A stretch of 64,000 nucleotides of DNA from Syngnathus acus. Its lineage: Eukaryota; Chordata; Actinopteri; Syngnathiformes; Syngnathidae. The position numbers were made by a program, and so were the translations under genes. The stretch's first letter is position 1. Every line of letters begins with the position of its first letter. Below, one piece after another: positions 21,509 to 32,133 of this stretch. The notes under the pieces were generated by a model. The model did no database searches, was not told where the DNA came from, and saw only the letters and a list, made by a program, of their open reading frames with translations. The DNA is taken from contig NC_051098.1 of assembly GCF_901709675.1 (NCBI RefSeq), positions 981,500 to 1,045,499 on the forward strand. The letters run 5' to 3'.

Positions 21509-22393
21509 TCACTGAATCTGCTCATCCGCCCAGTGACGGTGCTGTACAGTGTGTGTTCTGGGTAATATTTTACGGACCATCCTAGCCAACACCCGCGAAT
21601 CTGCCACAGACACCAGATCAGGTAGCTCCGTGCCCACTACAGAAGCCGCCTTCCTCACTAGTTTGTCCACGCGGGAGGCATACCTCTTCTTGACACCACC
21701 CACTGAGCATGCCACCCCAAAGAATAGGGCGCTCATCAAAACAGAGCAATAAAACATCCGCAGCATCACCCGACAGCGAAGGATGCCAACCGCCTGAGGA
21801 AGTACAGCCGGGATTGTCCTCTCTTGCATAAAGCGTCCACATGAGCAGACCAGTTGAGTTTGTCATCCAACAACACCAAGATATTTATAGGTCTGCACTA
21901 TCTCCACACAGTCCCCGTTGATAGTCACAGACTCAGGACAAGGCCTGGGCATCCTGAAGTCCACCACCATTTCCTTGGACCTGGTGGTGTTGAGGTGCAG
22001 GTGGTTGGAGCCCCACCAATGAGCAAAGCGCTGGACTAGGCCCATGTACTCCTCTTCCCGTCCATCTCTAATACAGCCAACGATAGCAGTATCGTCCCCA
22101 AACTTCTGCACATGGCAGAACTGGAAGTCAGAGGTATACAGTGTAAACAGGAAAGGAAAGCGCACCGTTCCCTGCGGTCCTCCCACGCTGCTCCTCATCA
22201 TGCCTGACTCACAGCCACCCAAGCGCACATACTAAGGCCTGGCCATCAGGTAGTCCATGATCCATGCCCTCAGGAGTGACATCACGCCCATCAACAACTT
22301 GTCATCCAGGAGCGCAGGCTGAATGGTGTTAAAGGCGCTGGAGAAATCCAGGAAGGTAATCCTCACAGCCCCCTTTCCCTTGTCCAGATGAGA

Positions 22394-22429
<36 letters not shown>

Positions 22430-22790
22430 GCATATAGGCAACAGCATCCTCTACCCCCACCTTTTCGATATGCAAATTGTAAAGGATCGAGAGCATGGCG
22501 AACCTGGGGCCTAAGGTGGTGAAGCAGCACACGCTCCAGAGTCTTCATCACGTAAGACGTCAGCGCAACTGGCCTAAAGTCATTTAGCTCCGTAGGTCGC
22601 GGTTTCTTGGGGAAAGGGACAATTCACGATGTTTTCCACAGCTGAGGCACCACACCTTTCTCCAGACTGATGTTAAAAACACGCTGGAGAGGGTCACACA
22701 GCTCCATAGCGCAGGCCCTCAGCAGACGAGGAGAAACACCGTCTGGACCAGCAGCCTTACCGGGGCTTACTTGAGCTTCCGACACCCTGG
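21509..22790 (-). pseudogene. Rex1-like LINE reverse transcriptase, broken
   Basis: Fragments in order are DPLQFAYRKGG, then FLDFSSAFNTIQPALLDDKL, GGPQGTVRFPFLFTLYTSDF, and FGDDTAIVGCIRDG where the usual catalytic (Y/F)ADD has Gly in place of Ala. VTINGDCVEIVQTYKYLGV follows, then the C-terminal SRVDKLVRKAASVVGTELPD. An (AG)n expansion sits inside the fingers region and several frameshifts separate the blocks. Confidence 0.75.
22388..22424. repeat. (AG)n microsatellite inside LINE RT
   Basis: About 18 AG repeats, replacing coding text between RKGG and DKGKGAVRITFLDF in the LINE. Confidence 0.9.
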
Positions 22791-22924
22791 GCGGAAGGGC
22801 ACACTAGGGAGCAGAAGGGGCTGGCGGGAGCAAGGGCGAAGACAAGCAGGTGTTGTTGAATCTGTTAAAAAAAAGTCATTCAGCTGATTCGCCTTCTCCA
22901 CACCGCCACTAGCGGTGATACTTT

Positions 22925-23294
22925 TGTCATGTCTCGTCCCCAGTTTTGTTATGTGTGTAGGTTGTAATTGTCTCCGTCTGTCTGTGTGTTCGCCCCGCCC
23001 TTCCTGTGTGCCCATGATTGGTGTGATCGTGCTCACCTGCCTCTTGTTACCTGTCTTGTATTTAAGTTCTGTTTGTGTGTCACTCCCTGTCGGAGCATTG
23101 TTGACGATGCATCTGTCACTGTCATGAGGTTGTTTGGTTCCTGTCTTTTGTTTCACGTCTCTGTTCGATTCCTGTGGTTGGTTTAGTTAGTCAGTTATGT
23201 CAGTGTACCGAGTCTGTTAGTTTGAGTTTGCTTCAATAAACCCTGGTCCAAGCTGCATTTGGTCGCCCTGCTCCATTCCACCGTATTCGTGACA
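22925..23294 (+). mobile_element. Solo LTR (Gypsy-type), 370 bp
   Basis: Begins TGTCATGTCTCG and ends ATTCGTGACA, with the TGTCA/TGACA terminal inverted repeat. It is flanked by the 5-bp duplication ACTTT (22920-22924 and 23295-23299). Contains TATTTAAG, a promoter-like patch, and CAATAAACCC near the end. No internal region remains, so it is the product of LTR-LTR recombination. Fragments of the same family lie at 5775 and 7700. Confidence 0.92.
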
Positions 23295-23312
23295 ACTTTG
23301 CCTTGGACCAAG

Positions 23313-25716
23313 ATTCAAGATTCAAGAGAGATTCAAGAGTTTTTTATTCGCCATGTTTGAGCGTGCCAAACAAGGAATTTGACTTCGGTAAATCACAGCC
23401 TCTGTTCAACATTTAGGTGACTAACAACACTCAGGACATGTGAAAAATGGCAAATATTCTCAAACATCCCCTGATCTTAAACTCCCAAGAGGGCAAGGAA
23501 GAACTCAAAACTCCAGCTAGGGGAACTGAGAAACCTTGAGAAGAGACCACAGTGGGAAGGTCCCTTATCCAGGATGACCAGGCTGCAATGGATGCAGAGA
23601 GGACACAAAGTACAAACAGTGTAGACAAATTCAAAAAAGGTGTGGAGAGCAGGATGTTATTGCACAGTAATGACTCTGAGACTCTAAGAGTGGTGTGAGT
23701 TCATCAGAGCAACAGCCTGGGGGAAGAAGCTGTCTCTGTGTCTGCTGGTTTTGGCGTACCGAGCTCTATAACGCCGTCCGGAGGGGAGTAGTTCAAACAG
23801 ACTGCAACCTGGGTGAGAAGGGTCTGTAGATATGTTCCTTGCACGTTTCCTGGTCCTGGAGAGGTACAAGTCTTGGATAGATGGGAGGTCTTTCTTTCTA
23901 TCTTTTCTGCAGTCCTGATTGTCCGTTGCAGTCTGTGCTTGTCTTGTTTGGAGGCCGATCCAAACCAGACAGTGATGGAGGTGCAGAGGACAGACTGGAT
24001 GATGGCAGTGTAGAAGGTCTTCAGAAGCTCTCGCGGCAGGTTGAACTTCTTGAGCTGTCTCAGGAAGTACAGCCTCTGATGGGCCTTCTTTCGGACAGAG
24101 TCTATGTGGCCGGTCCATTTCAGGTCCCGAGAGATTGTGGTTCCCAGGAACTTGAAGGTGTCCGTGGAGAGAATAGTATTACTGCGGATAGTGAGGGGTA
24201 AAGGTGGTGAAGGGTCTCGCCTGAAGTCCACTGTCATCTCCACGGTCTTGAGCGGGTTCAGTTCCAGGTGGTTTTGGCTGCACCAGTGGACCAGCCGATC
24301 CACCTCCTGTCTGTACGCAGTCTCATCACCGTCCTGGATCAGTCCGATGAGAGTGGTGTCGTCAGCATACTTCAGGAGCTTCACAGGAGAGTCACCTGAG
24401 GAGAAATCGTTGGTGTAGAGAGAGAAGAGCAGTGGGGAGAGAACGCACCCCTGAGGGGCTCCAGTATTGGTGGTCCGGGTGTCAGATGTGATGCCCCCCA
24501 GCCTCACACGCTGTCTCCTGTTGGTCAGGAAGCTGGTGATCCACTGACAGGTGGAGGCAGGCACCGCAAGCTGGATGAGCTTCTGTTGGAGGATGTCAGG
24601 AGCGATGGTGTTGAATGCCGAGCTGAAGTCCACGAACAGGATCCTGGTGTACGTTCCTGGGGAGTCCGGGTGTTGCAGGATGTAGTGCAGTCCCATGTTG
24701 ACCGCATCATCCACCGACCTGTTTGCCCGGTAGGCAAACTGGAGGGGGTCAAGCAGGGGGCCCGTGACATCCTTCAGGTGGTTCAGCACTAACCTCTCGA
24801 AAGATTTCATGACCACAGATGTCAGTGCGACAGGTCTATAGTCATTCAAACCTGTGATGGCGGGCTTCTTGGCCACTGGAACGATGGTGGAGCTCTTGAA
24901 GCACGAGGGCACCTCACACAGCTCCAGAGAACGGTTGAAGATCCGTGCAAAGGTGGGCGCCAGCTGCTCAGCGCAGACTTTCAAGCAGGAAGGTGACACG
25001 CCGTCTGGGCCCGGTGCCTTCCTGGTCTTTTGTCTCCGGAACATCTGCCGCACTTCCTCCTCGCGGATCTGGAGTGCGGGCGCGGCCTCTGCAAAAGAGA
25101 GAGTGGGTGACAACGTTGATAGAGGTGTGGACAGAGCAGTTGTGGGGAGAGGTGAGTATGTAGATTGTGCTGCAGGAAGTCCCGTTGTGTGGGAGGACCG
25201 ATCAAACCTGCAGTAGAACCTGTTTAGCTGGTTAGCAAGCCTTGGGCTCTCCACAGGACGGGGGGTTCGTTTCTTGAAGCCCGTGATGGTCTGCAGACGT
25301 TTCCACACTGTTGAGGGATCAGGATTGGCAGAGAGGTGTCTCTTCAGGTTCTCCCCGTAAGACCTCCTGGCTTTCCTGACCTCTCGGTTCAGTGTGTTTC
25401 TTGTCTGCTTGAACAGGTCGCGGTCGCCGCTCCTGTAGGCCTCCTCCTTGACTTTGCGCAGCCTCCTGAGGTTCGGTGTAAACCAAGGTTTGTCGTTGTT
25501 GTACGTGCAGAAGGTCTTAGTCTGCACACACAGATCCTCACAAAAACTGATGTATGATGTGACAGTGTCAGTGAGTTCATGCAAGTCTGAAGTTGCAGCT
25601 TCGAAAACTCCCCAATCGGTGCAGTCAAAGCAGGCGTGGAGGTCCTGCCTTGACTCCACTGTCCACTTCCTCACAGTCCTCACCACAGGCTTAGAAGTTT
25701 TTAGTTTCTAGTTATG
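23313..25716 (-). mobile_element. LINE, CR1/L2-Rex1 group, 5'-truncated (copy A2)
   Basis: The 3' tail at the left is TTCAAGATTCAAGAGAGATT, and the element is inserted in the Rex1-like LINE. It is the better preserved sister of the element at 105-2206. It lacks the endonuclease but retains a long RT frame. Confidence 0.88.
23684..25686 (-). pseudogene. LINE reverse transcriptase, nearly intact, one late frameshift
   Basis: A 660-codon frame opens at 25686. The N-terminal part is a linker ([20 protein letters not shown]). RT motifs follow: RKAPGPDGVSPSCLKVC, VALTSVVMKSFERLVLNHL, FVDFSSAFNTIAPDIL and GAPQGCVLSPLLFSLYTNDF. The catalytic KYADDTTLIGLI is near residue 440, then FKFLGTTISRDLKW. Near 23885 one base is lost, so the conserved tail (DLYLSRTRKRARNIS, SLFELLPSGRRYRA) is in another frame. 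The endonuclease is absent through 5' truncation. Confidence 0.85.
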
Positions 25717-26520
25717 CTGTTCCGCTGCAGCTTCTGTTCCAACTTCTTCCTGTAGAGTGACCTCGCCACCATGAGCTGGGCCCTGAGCTCCTTCTGCACT
25801 TGCTTGAGCTCCTGCTTATTACCGTCCTTACAGGCCTGCTTCTTTCGATTCAGGATGCCCTTGATACCACTTGTAATCCATGGCTTGTTGTTGGCATAGC
25901 AGTGCACTGTCTGTACTGGAACCACAGCATCCGTGCAGAAGTTGATGTCCAGGTGAGAGAGCATGCCTCCTCAATAGCCTGCCTCAATAGCCTCCTCAAG
26001 GTCCTCAATGACTGGCCCCAGCAACACATCCCAGTCGGTAGTCTCAAAGTAGACCGCTCAGCCACTTCCTGTAGAGGCGAGTGGTCTTCGGAAATCTCCT
26101 CAGTTTAGTCTTGTAGCACGGCCGAAGCAGGACCAAGTTGTTATCTACCCTCCCAAGTGCAGGCAGAGGGGTGGCACTGTATGCATCCTCGACGTTTGCA
26201 TACAGCAAGTCGATTGTCTTATTTCCCCTGGTGTAACAATTCATATACTGGGTAAAGGCAGGTAAGAGTCTTGTTCAAGGTCACATGATTAAAGTCCCCA
26301 GAAATCAACAGCAGCGCATCAGGGTGTTTTGTCAGGTCAGCAACCGCGGTCAGCAACGCCGAGTGGATGATGTCACACGCTACTCCGGTGTCGCCACGCG
26401 GAGAAATGTAAACAAGAACGGAAATGGCTTGTCCAAACTCCCTGGGCAGATAATAAGGACGCAGGCTCACCACCAGGAGTTCAATGTGACTGCAGCAGAT
26501 GGAAGTCTTGATGTACACAT
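25717..26520 (-). pseudogene. Rex1-like LINE endonuclease and linker fragments
   Basis: Endonuclease pieces are SLRPYYLPREFGQAISVLVY, LLISGDFNHVTLNKTL and RGNKTIDLLYANVEDAYSAT. The linker CYANNKPWITSGIKGILNRK follows. These are the 5' half of the LINE whose RT lies at 21.2-23.3 kb. Stops and frameshifts separate the blocks. Confidence 0.75.
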
Positions 26521-26591
26521 GCTCAGTACCAGGGACGTGCGGTCAGAGGAGAAAAAGGAGGCCACGCCTCCCCTGCCGTCATTAAAATCAT

Positions 26592-27085
26592 CTGTGGTGG
26601 CCTCTACGCTGTGGTCTGCTGGGGTGGGGGCAGTACAGACCGAGACAGGGGGAGACTAAATAAGATGGTCAGGAGAGCGAGCTCTGTCTTGGGCTGTCCC
26701 CTGGACTCCATAGAGGTTGTGGGTGAGAGGAGGATGTTAATTAAGCTGAAATCCATCATGGACAACACCTCTCACCCCCTCCATGACATTGTGCGGTCCC
26801 TGAGCAGCTCCTTTAGCAGCAAACCATTACACCCTTGGTGTAGGAAGGAGAGATTCCGCAGGTCCTTCATTGCCACTGCTGTCAGACTCTACAACATGTG
26901 TGGCACCTGATCATGTGGTTTGTCTCTACCGTTACTAGTGGCTCTTGTCTTTGTCCTTGTCTGTTATTTATCCATTTTTACATTTGGCACTTGTCTCTTG
27001 TATTCTTGCACTCTTGTATGCTGCTGTGACAAGTAAAGTTACCCGCTGTGGGATAAATAAAGTTTTATCATCATCACCATCATTA
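26592..27085 (+). mobile_element. Rex1-like LINE 3' end fragment
   Basis: Encodes only the C-terminal block (MVRRASSVLGCPLDSIEVVG, LHDIVRSLSSSFSSKPLHP, ERFRRSFIATAVRLYNMCGT). It ends GGGATAAATAAAGTTTTATC with (ATC)n. A near-identical fragment lies at 42603. Confidence 0.82.
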
Positions 27086-27653
27086 AAAGGGGAAACAACA
27101 AATTCAATTGTTTTTATTATAAAGTCATTTTCCTTTTAATTTCAGTAGTTTTGTGTCATTCTGAACAAAAATCGCAGAATTTTTATAGTTGTGTTAAAAC
27201 CGAAGACGAGTCGCTCGGAGGAGGCAACTTCCTGCCTTGCCTCCGCTGAGGATTGCATAATCACACGGCTGCCTATTCTGACAGGCTATGCAGTTAGACT
27301 GAACTGCTGTCTGTCTCTATGTCGCTGTTTAAATGTTCAAACACTGGGGCTATATTAACTAATTTACGTAGTTAAGCTGATGTATATAATATCTAGTGTT
27401 TTTTGTCATCTGTCTGTAACGTCGTGTTTCATTAGATGAACAAAACAGCTTTGAAAAGAGACCCTATGGAGGCAATGCAAAAACAGTTCTCCAGCCTTAT
27501 GGCAGGGGGGCGCTAGTGATCCCAGGATGCTTTATGCGCCCACCTGTAGAATTAGTGATCTCCAGTTCCAATTTACAGTGAACAACTGAGGAGCAGTCAT
27601 CCATTTATTTCGTTTTACATTCATTTTTTTTCGTTTTTATATTTCGTTTTACA

Positions 27654-27835
27654 ATGGAGGATTACATATCCAAACTCAAACGATTTTTAACTATGGATTT
27701 TCGGACGAAGCAGGAGGTCATCAGGCAAGGAAGACCAACTCCAGAGTTAAAGGGTTTGATTCGGACAACGGGACTTCGGAGCATGTCTTTTCAAACGGAG
27801 AGGTACGCACTGTTGAAAACAAGTTTTTGATTCCA
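27654..27835 (+). pseudogene. hAT (ZMYM1-like) transposase N-terminus
   Basis: MEDYISKLKRFLTMDFRTKQ then EVIRQGRPTPELKGLIRTT, the start of the TTF-type finger seen in ZMYM1-like hAT proteins. It breaks off after SFQTERYALLKTSF, where the frame joins 3'-terminal element sequence. This marks an internal deletion of the whole catalytic core. Confidence 0.6.
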
Positions 27836-27859
27836 TGTGCTTTATTAAGTGTTTTTATG

Positions 27860-29984
27860 TCAAGTCAAGTCAAGTCAAGTTTATTTGTTTAGCCCTAAAT
27901 CACAAGCAGTCTCAAAGGGCTTCACATAGACAAAAATTGACAATTATTCTCAAAGCATCCCCTGATCTTAAGCTCCCAAAAGGGCAAGGAAAAACTCAAA
28001 ACCCCTGCCCGGGGAAAATGAGAAACCTTGAGAAGGGACCACAGATGGAAGGATCCCCCTTTCAGGATCACCAGGTTGTAATGGATGCAGAGAGGGCACA
28101 AATAATACATAATATGAAAATCAAAAGTGGATGTCCAAGTCAGAGCGAAGGGCCGCCGGAGGAGCCCTCTACTATCCTGGCTGTGGAGGTTGAGCTGCAG
28201 TTCCCCCAACCTGAATTAGCCCACAAGAATCCAGATAGCCGCTGTCAGCTTGGGTGCCACCTAACCACCTCCCCGGAGGGGGGGGGGGGAGAGAAAACAA
28301 AACAAACTCCGGCCGAATCGGCCACTCCAAGTTAGTTAAAGGCCATGTCATAGAAATGTGTCTTTAAACGTGTCTTAAATGTTTCTACTGAGGTAGCAGT
28401 CCTAATATCCATTGGGAGGGCATTCCAAAGCTCTGGAGCCCGGATAGAAAATGCTCTAGACCCTGCAGACACTTTCTTGGCCCTCGGTGTCGCTAAAAGG
28501 GTAGCGTTTTGCGAACGAAGGTTACGAGACGGAACATAAGGAACAACTAGGTCGACGAGATACGAAGGCGCTAAGCCATGCAGTGATTTATAGGTTAATA
28601 GAAGAACCTTGAAGTCACATCTTAAATGGACCGGGAGCCAATGTAAGTTGGCTAATATTGGGGTAATGTGATCAAATTTTCTTGTCCGTGAGAGCAGCCT
28701 TGCAGCAGCATTTTGTACTAACTGTAGACTTTTGATGCGGGACTTAGGAAGACCAGAGAATAGTACATTACAGTAGTCCAGGCGCGACGTGACGAACGCA
28801 TGTATAATAGTTTCCGCATCACCGGTCGAGAGGATCGGACGAATCTTTGCAATATTACGAAGGTGAAAGAACGCAATTCTGGTTATATTCTTAATGTGCT
28901 TTTGAAAGGAGAGAGTTTGGTCAAACATTACCCCGAGATTAGTTACAGTATCGCTCTGAGTGATAGTACGGTTATCTATAGTTATAGCGGTTTCCTTGAA
29001 CAAGTGTTGAAAACGAGTTGGACCAATTATCAACATCTCAGTTTTATCTGGGTTAAGACGAAGGAAGTTGAGAGACATCCATTGCTTGATCTCCGCAAGG
29101 CATGCCTCAAGATTACAACAATCACGCGGATCTGTCATCGATAATGGCATATATAATTGGGTGTCATCCGCGTAGCATTGAAAACTAATATTATATTTAC
29201 GTATTATGTCCCCAAGCGGGATCATATAAATATTAAATAAAATTGGTCCGAGAACCGATCCCTGTGGGACACCACACGTAACATTATAGAGCTCAGAGGA
29301 CGCATTGCCATGGACCACTCGGTGCGTCCTATTTGATAGATAGGAATGGAACCAGCCTAGTGCTGACCCTGAAATACCAACACAACTTTTAAGACGCCCT
29401 AATAAAATATCAAAGTCTACAGTGTCGAAGGCAGCACTAAGATCGAGTAGTAACAGTACAGATGAAGTGTTTGAATCCATAGCTATGAGGAGATCGTTAG
29501 TCACTTTAGCAAGTGCTGTCTCAGTGGAATGATTAGCTCTAAAACCAGACTGAAAAGAGTCATATCGATTATTGGCGACCATGTAATCATTAAGCTGCTG
29601 TGCTACTACTTTTTCAAGAAGTTTTGCTATAAATGGGAGGTTTGAAACTGGCCTATAATTACTGAGACAGTCCGGGTCAAGATTTGGTCGCTTAAGCAAC
29701 GGTTTAATGATAGCGGTTTTGAAGGCTGTTGGCACTATCCCAGAGGAGACAGACAGCTTGATTATATTTAAGACAGACGGTCCTAAAATATGAAATAATT
29801 CTTTAAGTAGTTTGGCTGGAAGAGGGTCGAGCAAACATGTTGTTTGTTTAGCCGCACTAACCATTTGTGTAAGCCTTTCAAGGGACACGCTATTAAAAGT
29901 TGAGAGGGTTGTTGCATGATCATCAGCGTTGGTACACGGCGGGCTCGACCGCGCGATTGGAATGGTATTCTTGATCTCGTCCCT
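27860..29984 (-). mobile_element. L2 LINE, 5'-truncated
   Basis: The 3' tail (TCAAG)n is at the left and the body is on the minus strand. The pre-insertion site is visible at 61456 (GTTTTTATGCGTGAAGACTG), where the paralogous hAT element lacks the LINE. The split here is TTTTTATG | LINE | CTATGTGAAGAC. Confidence 0.9.
28332..29888 (-). CDS. L2-clade reverse transcriptase, open 518-codon frame
   Basis: Uninterrupted frame covering the whole RT core and C-terminal region. Motifs: KPLLKRPNLDPDCLSNYRPV, FQSGFRANHSTETALAKV, LLLLDLSAAFDTVDFDILL, CGVPQGSVLGPILFNIY, and the catalytic CYADDTQLYMPL near residue 238. LRLNPDKTEMLIIGP, TVTNLGVMFD, then the L2-type tail LHWLPVHLRCDFKVLLLTYK and APELWNALPMDIRT follow. 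The upstream endonuclease is missing because the element is 5'-truncated, so the first Met is arbitrary and there is no native promoter. Lack of stops suggests a fairly recent insertion into an older hAT fragment. Confidence 0.9.
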   Translation of the reverse strand: MSLERLTQMVSAAKQTTCLLDPLPAKLLKELFHILGPSVLNIIKLSVSSGIVPTAFKTAIIKPLLKRPNLDPDCLSNYRPVSNLPFIAKLLEKVVAQQLNDYMVANNRYDSFQSGFRANHSTETALAKVTNDLLIAMDSNTSSVLLLLDLSAAFDTVDFDILLGRLKSCVGISGSALGWFHSYLSNRTHRVVHGNASSELYNVTCGVPQGSVLGPILFNIYMIPLGDIIRKYNISFQCYADDTQLYMPLSMTDPRDCCNLEACLAEIKQWMSLNFLRLNPDKTEMLIIGPTRFQHLFKETAITIDNRTITQSDTVTNLGVMFDQTLSFQKHIKNITRIAFFHLRNIAKIRPILSTGDAETIIHAFVTSRLDYCNVLFSGLPKSRIKSLQLVQNAAARLLSRTRKFDHITPILANLHWLPVHLRCDFKVLLLTYKSLHGLAPSYLVDLVVPYVPSRNLRSQNATLLATPRAKKVSAGSRAFSIRAPELWNALPMDIRTATSVETFKTRLKTHFYDMAFN

Positions 29985-30155
29985 ATGTGAAGACTGCTGA
30001 TATGATATTTTAATTAAAATAGTTCAAATTAAATAATGAATAAGCCACTCTAGAGCAGCGTTCCCCAGCCTTTTTTGTGACACGGTTAGGTGTCGGACAA
30101 ATTTTACCAGGGGGGGGGGGGGACGTCAGTGCCTCCCCAGTCATGAACCGCACGT

Positions 30156-30778
30156 CATTGCTGTAGTTGTAATTTTATGTATTGCATTGACAGCAGCTAC
30201 ACTTTTACTAAAATCAAATTTTGGTCATTTGTTAAGAAAACATTTCATTTTCAAATCACAATCCTGTCTTCCCCTTTCCTTCTCTGGGGCATGGCAAAGA
30301 TTGTTAAGCAGGCAAAATGCTAGATAATACTCTTGTAGATACTAAATAGTACATAGTAAACGAAATGACAAATAAAAGTTGTTAATATTCGAGATGTTTC
30401 TCTATTTTGTGATGGATTGGTAGTTGGTTTATTAAAACTTGCTGATCACCGATAGGATAACAGCGCCAATGGGACCGAAAACCATAATTTCAGGGGTTTT
30501 TTTTTCAATAAAATTTTGAAAATTCCTTGACATTCAGGCTTTTACATCCTCTAGTGTTTTCCAACCACTGTGCCATGGCACATTCAGCTGTGCTGTGGGA
30601 AATTGTCCAATATTAATTACGAAGTGCATTGTAAATAGGATTGCCAAACTATTGGTCAGTTAGCGCAAGGCCTGGTCAGCCACTTGCTAATTGCGCACGA
30701 TGCGTTTGAGGACTGACTGAAATCCCAGCATGTATTTCAACGGAGAACCTGGATTGTTCATTTTCACTAACAAACTAC
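30156..30778. other. No gene; possible hAT end fragments
   Basis: Just before, at 30055-30110, CAGCGTTCCCCAGCCTTTTT resembles the BED-type hAT end. At 30555-30600, GTGTTTTCCAACCACTGTGC resembles another hAT terminus. Neither has a partner end here. Confidence 0.45.
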
Positions 30779-31538
30779 TAGGGGTGTAAATCGCGGGTTT
30801 TGTCACGATACGATATCATATCGATACAAAGGACCACGATACGATTATTGCCGATATCTTAAAGCCTGCTGTGATTCATTCACGATACATCACGATATAG
30901 TGCTCCACGATCGATATTTTTATTTTTTAAATAAAAAATATAGAACAATATCCTGATTTATAACAATTCATACGCAAAATCAACAAGGTACTGCAAACTC
31001 TTTATTTAGGAAATTACAAGAGTATTGTAGTATACAAAGTGCTTATTTTAACACTGAACTTTATCAAATTCCTATATTTTTTCTCATATAAGTAAAGAAA
31101 AATGAATATTCTTTCTTTTTTTGTAATACCATTAACTTTAAAGTGCATTACTGAAGTATTTATTTACAATAATTTTAATTGTCCGTTGAGCCATCTTTTC
31201 TTTGGAATCCAAAGTGCTTCCAAACGAATGTCTTGAAGCCCAAAGGGGAGCGAATTTCCTCGTCTTCTTGGACACTAGCCATAGCACCAGCCCAGGAGCC
31301 GCGTAGTTGTCGGCTCCCCTTTCACGTGCCTACTCTGCTCACAACACAACACAACACGTACTGCTCCCGGAAAGAGGAAGCAAGCAACAATGAACTGGAT
31401 TTCAAAATAAAGTCGCGTCTAATGTCCGAGGTCAAACACGGCGATATAAATCGATGTTTACGTTTAGCATCGATGCCAATAAATCGTAGAGCATTATATC
31501 GATTAATCGATGTGTATCGATGAATCGTTACACCCCTA
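30779..31538. mobile_element. hAT-type MITE, 760 bp
   Basis: Ends TAGGGGTGTAA / TTACACCCCTA. The flanking 8-bp duplication is CAAACTAC at 30771-30778 and TAAACTAC at 31539-31546 (one mismatch). Many ATCGAT-containing repeats occur near both ends. No transposase is visible. Confidence 0.85.
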
Positions 31539-32133
31539 TAAACTACTGATCATATTTAAATAGAGAGAGAGAAAATAATGTATTTTGATAGTACATGACA
31601 ATTACAAAATAACACACAGCTGTTACGCTCTAAAAAGTCATTCAGGGCCTTAGTATATATCACAATATTAAAAAAGTATATTAACTTATTAAAATCTCGA
31701 AAAGTCAAATCCTCATTCAACAAACACCTGGTTGTCATCAGATGTCTCATCGACCATCTGGGAGAAGATGCCAGTGTGTTGTTCAAGGACTTTGAGGTTA
31801 GTATAATACTGTAGCTTTTGTCATTTTTAACCATGCAATCATGGTTGACCATTAAGTTGCTGCAGTACAGTTAGTTTTTTCCTTACTGCACACAAAGAAG
31901 AAGCTGCTTTTCATCTGTGGACATCAGATACTGTACGAGTCGACAACATTCCGATCGATGTTGACTGATTTTACTATCTGTCCTGCTTTGAATACATAAA
32001 ATCCCATTTTCTGTGTCAAGTTTGTTTGCAAAGAACTAAATTATGTGGAAGAATAAATTATGCTGATGACAAAGTGTTCTAAAATTATTTTACAACAAAT
32101 TTGGAACCACCACAGTTCAGTTTGCCCACTTAA

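Larger units (their letters stand above)
21206..26527 (-). mobile_element. Rex1-like LINE, split and decayed
   Basis: The 3' part is at 21206-23312 (RT) and the 5' part at 25717-26527 (endonuclease and linker). They are separated by a younger LINE (23313-25716), and a solo LTR lies at 22925. Both halves are on the minus strand in the right order. Some sequence between the linker and RT is missing. The clade name is inferred from motifs. Confidence 0.75.
26528..30155. mobile_element. hAT transposon, ZMYM1-like, gutted and re-invaded
   Basis: The left end CAGGGACGTGCGGTCAGAGG and a degraded inverse at the right (TGCCTCCCC...GAACCGCACGTCATTG) bound the element. Its own sequence includes an N-terminal transposase piece at 27654 and a 3' tail (GAAGACTGCTGATATG, TAAAATAGTTCAAATTAAAT) that also occurs at 61.46 kb. 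Most of the transposase is deleted. A LINE 3' fragment and an L2 LINE have inserted. Confidence 0.7.

Noticed and set aside
31179-31523. 114-codon frame inside the hAT MITE
   Set aside because: It runs into the terminal inverted repeat and has no transposase motif; non-autonomous MITE sequence.
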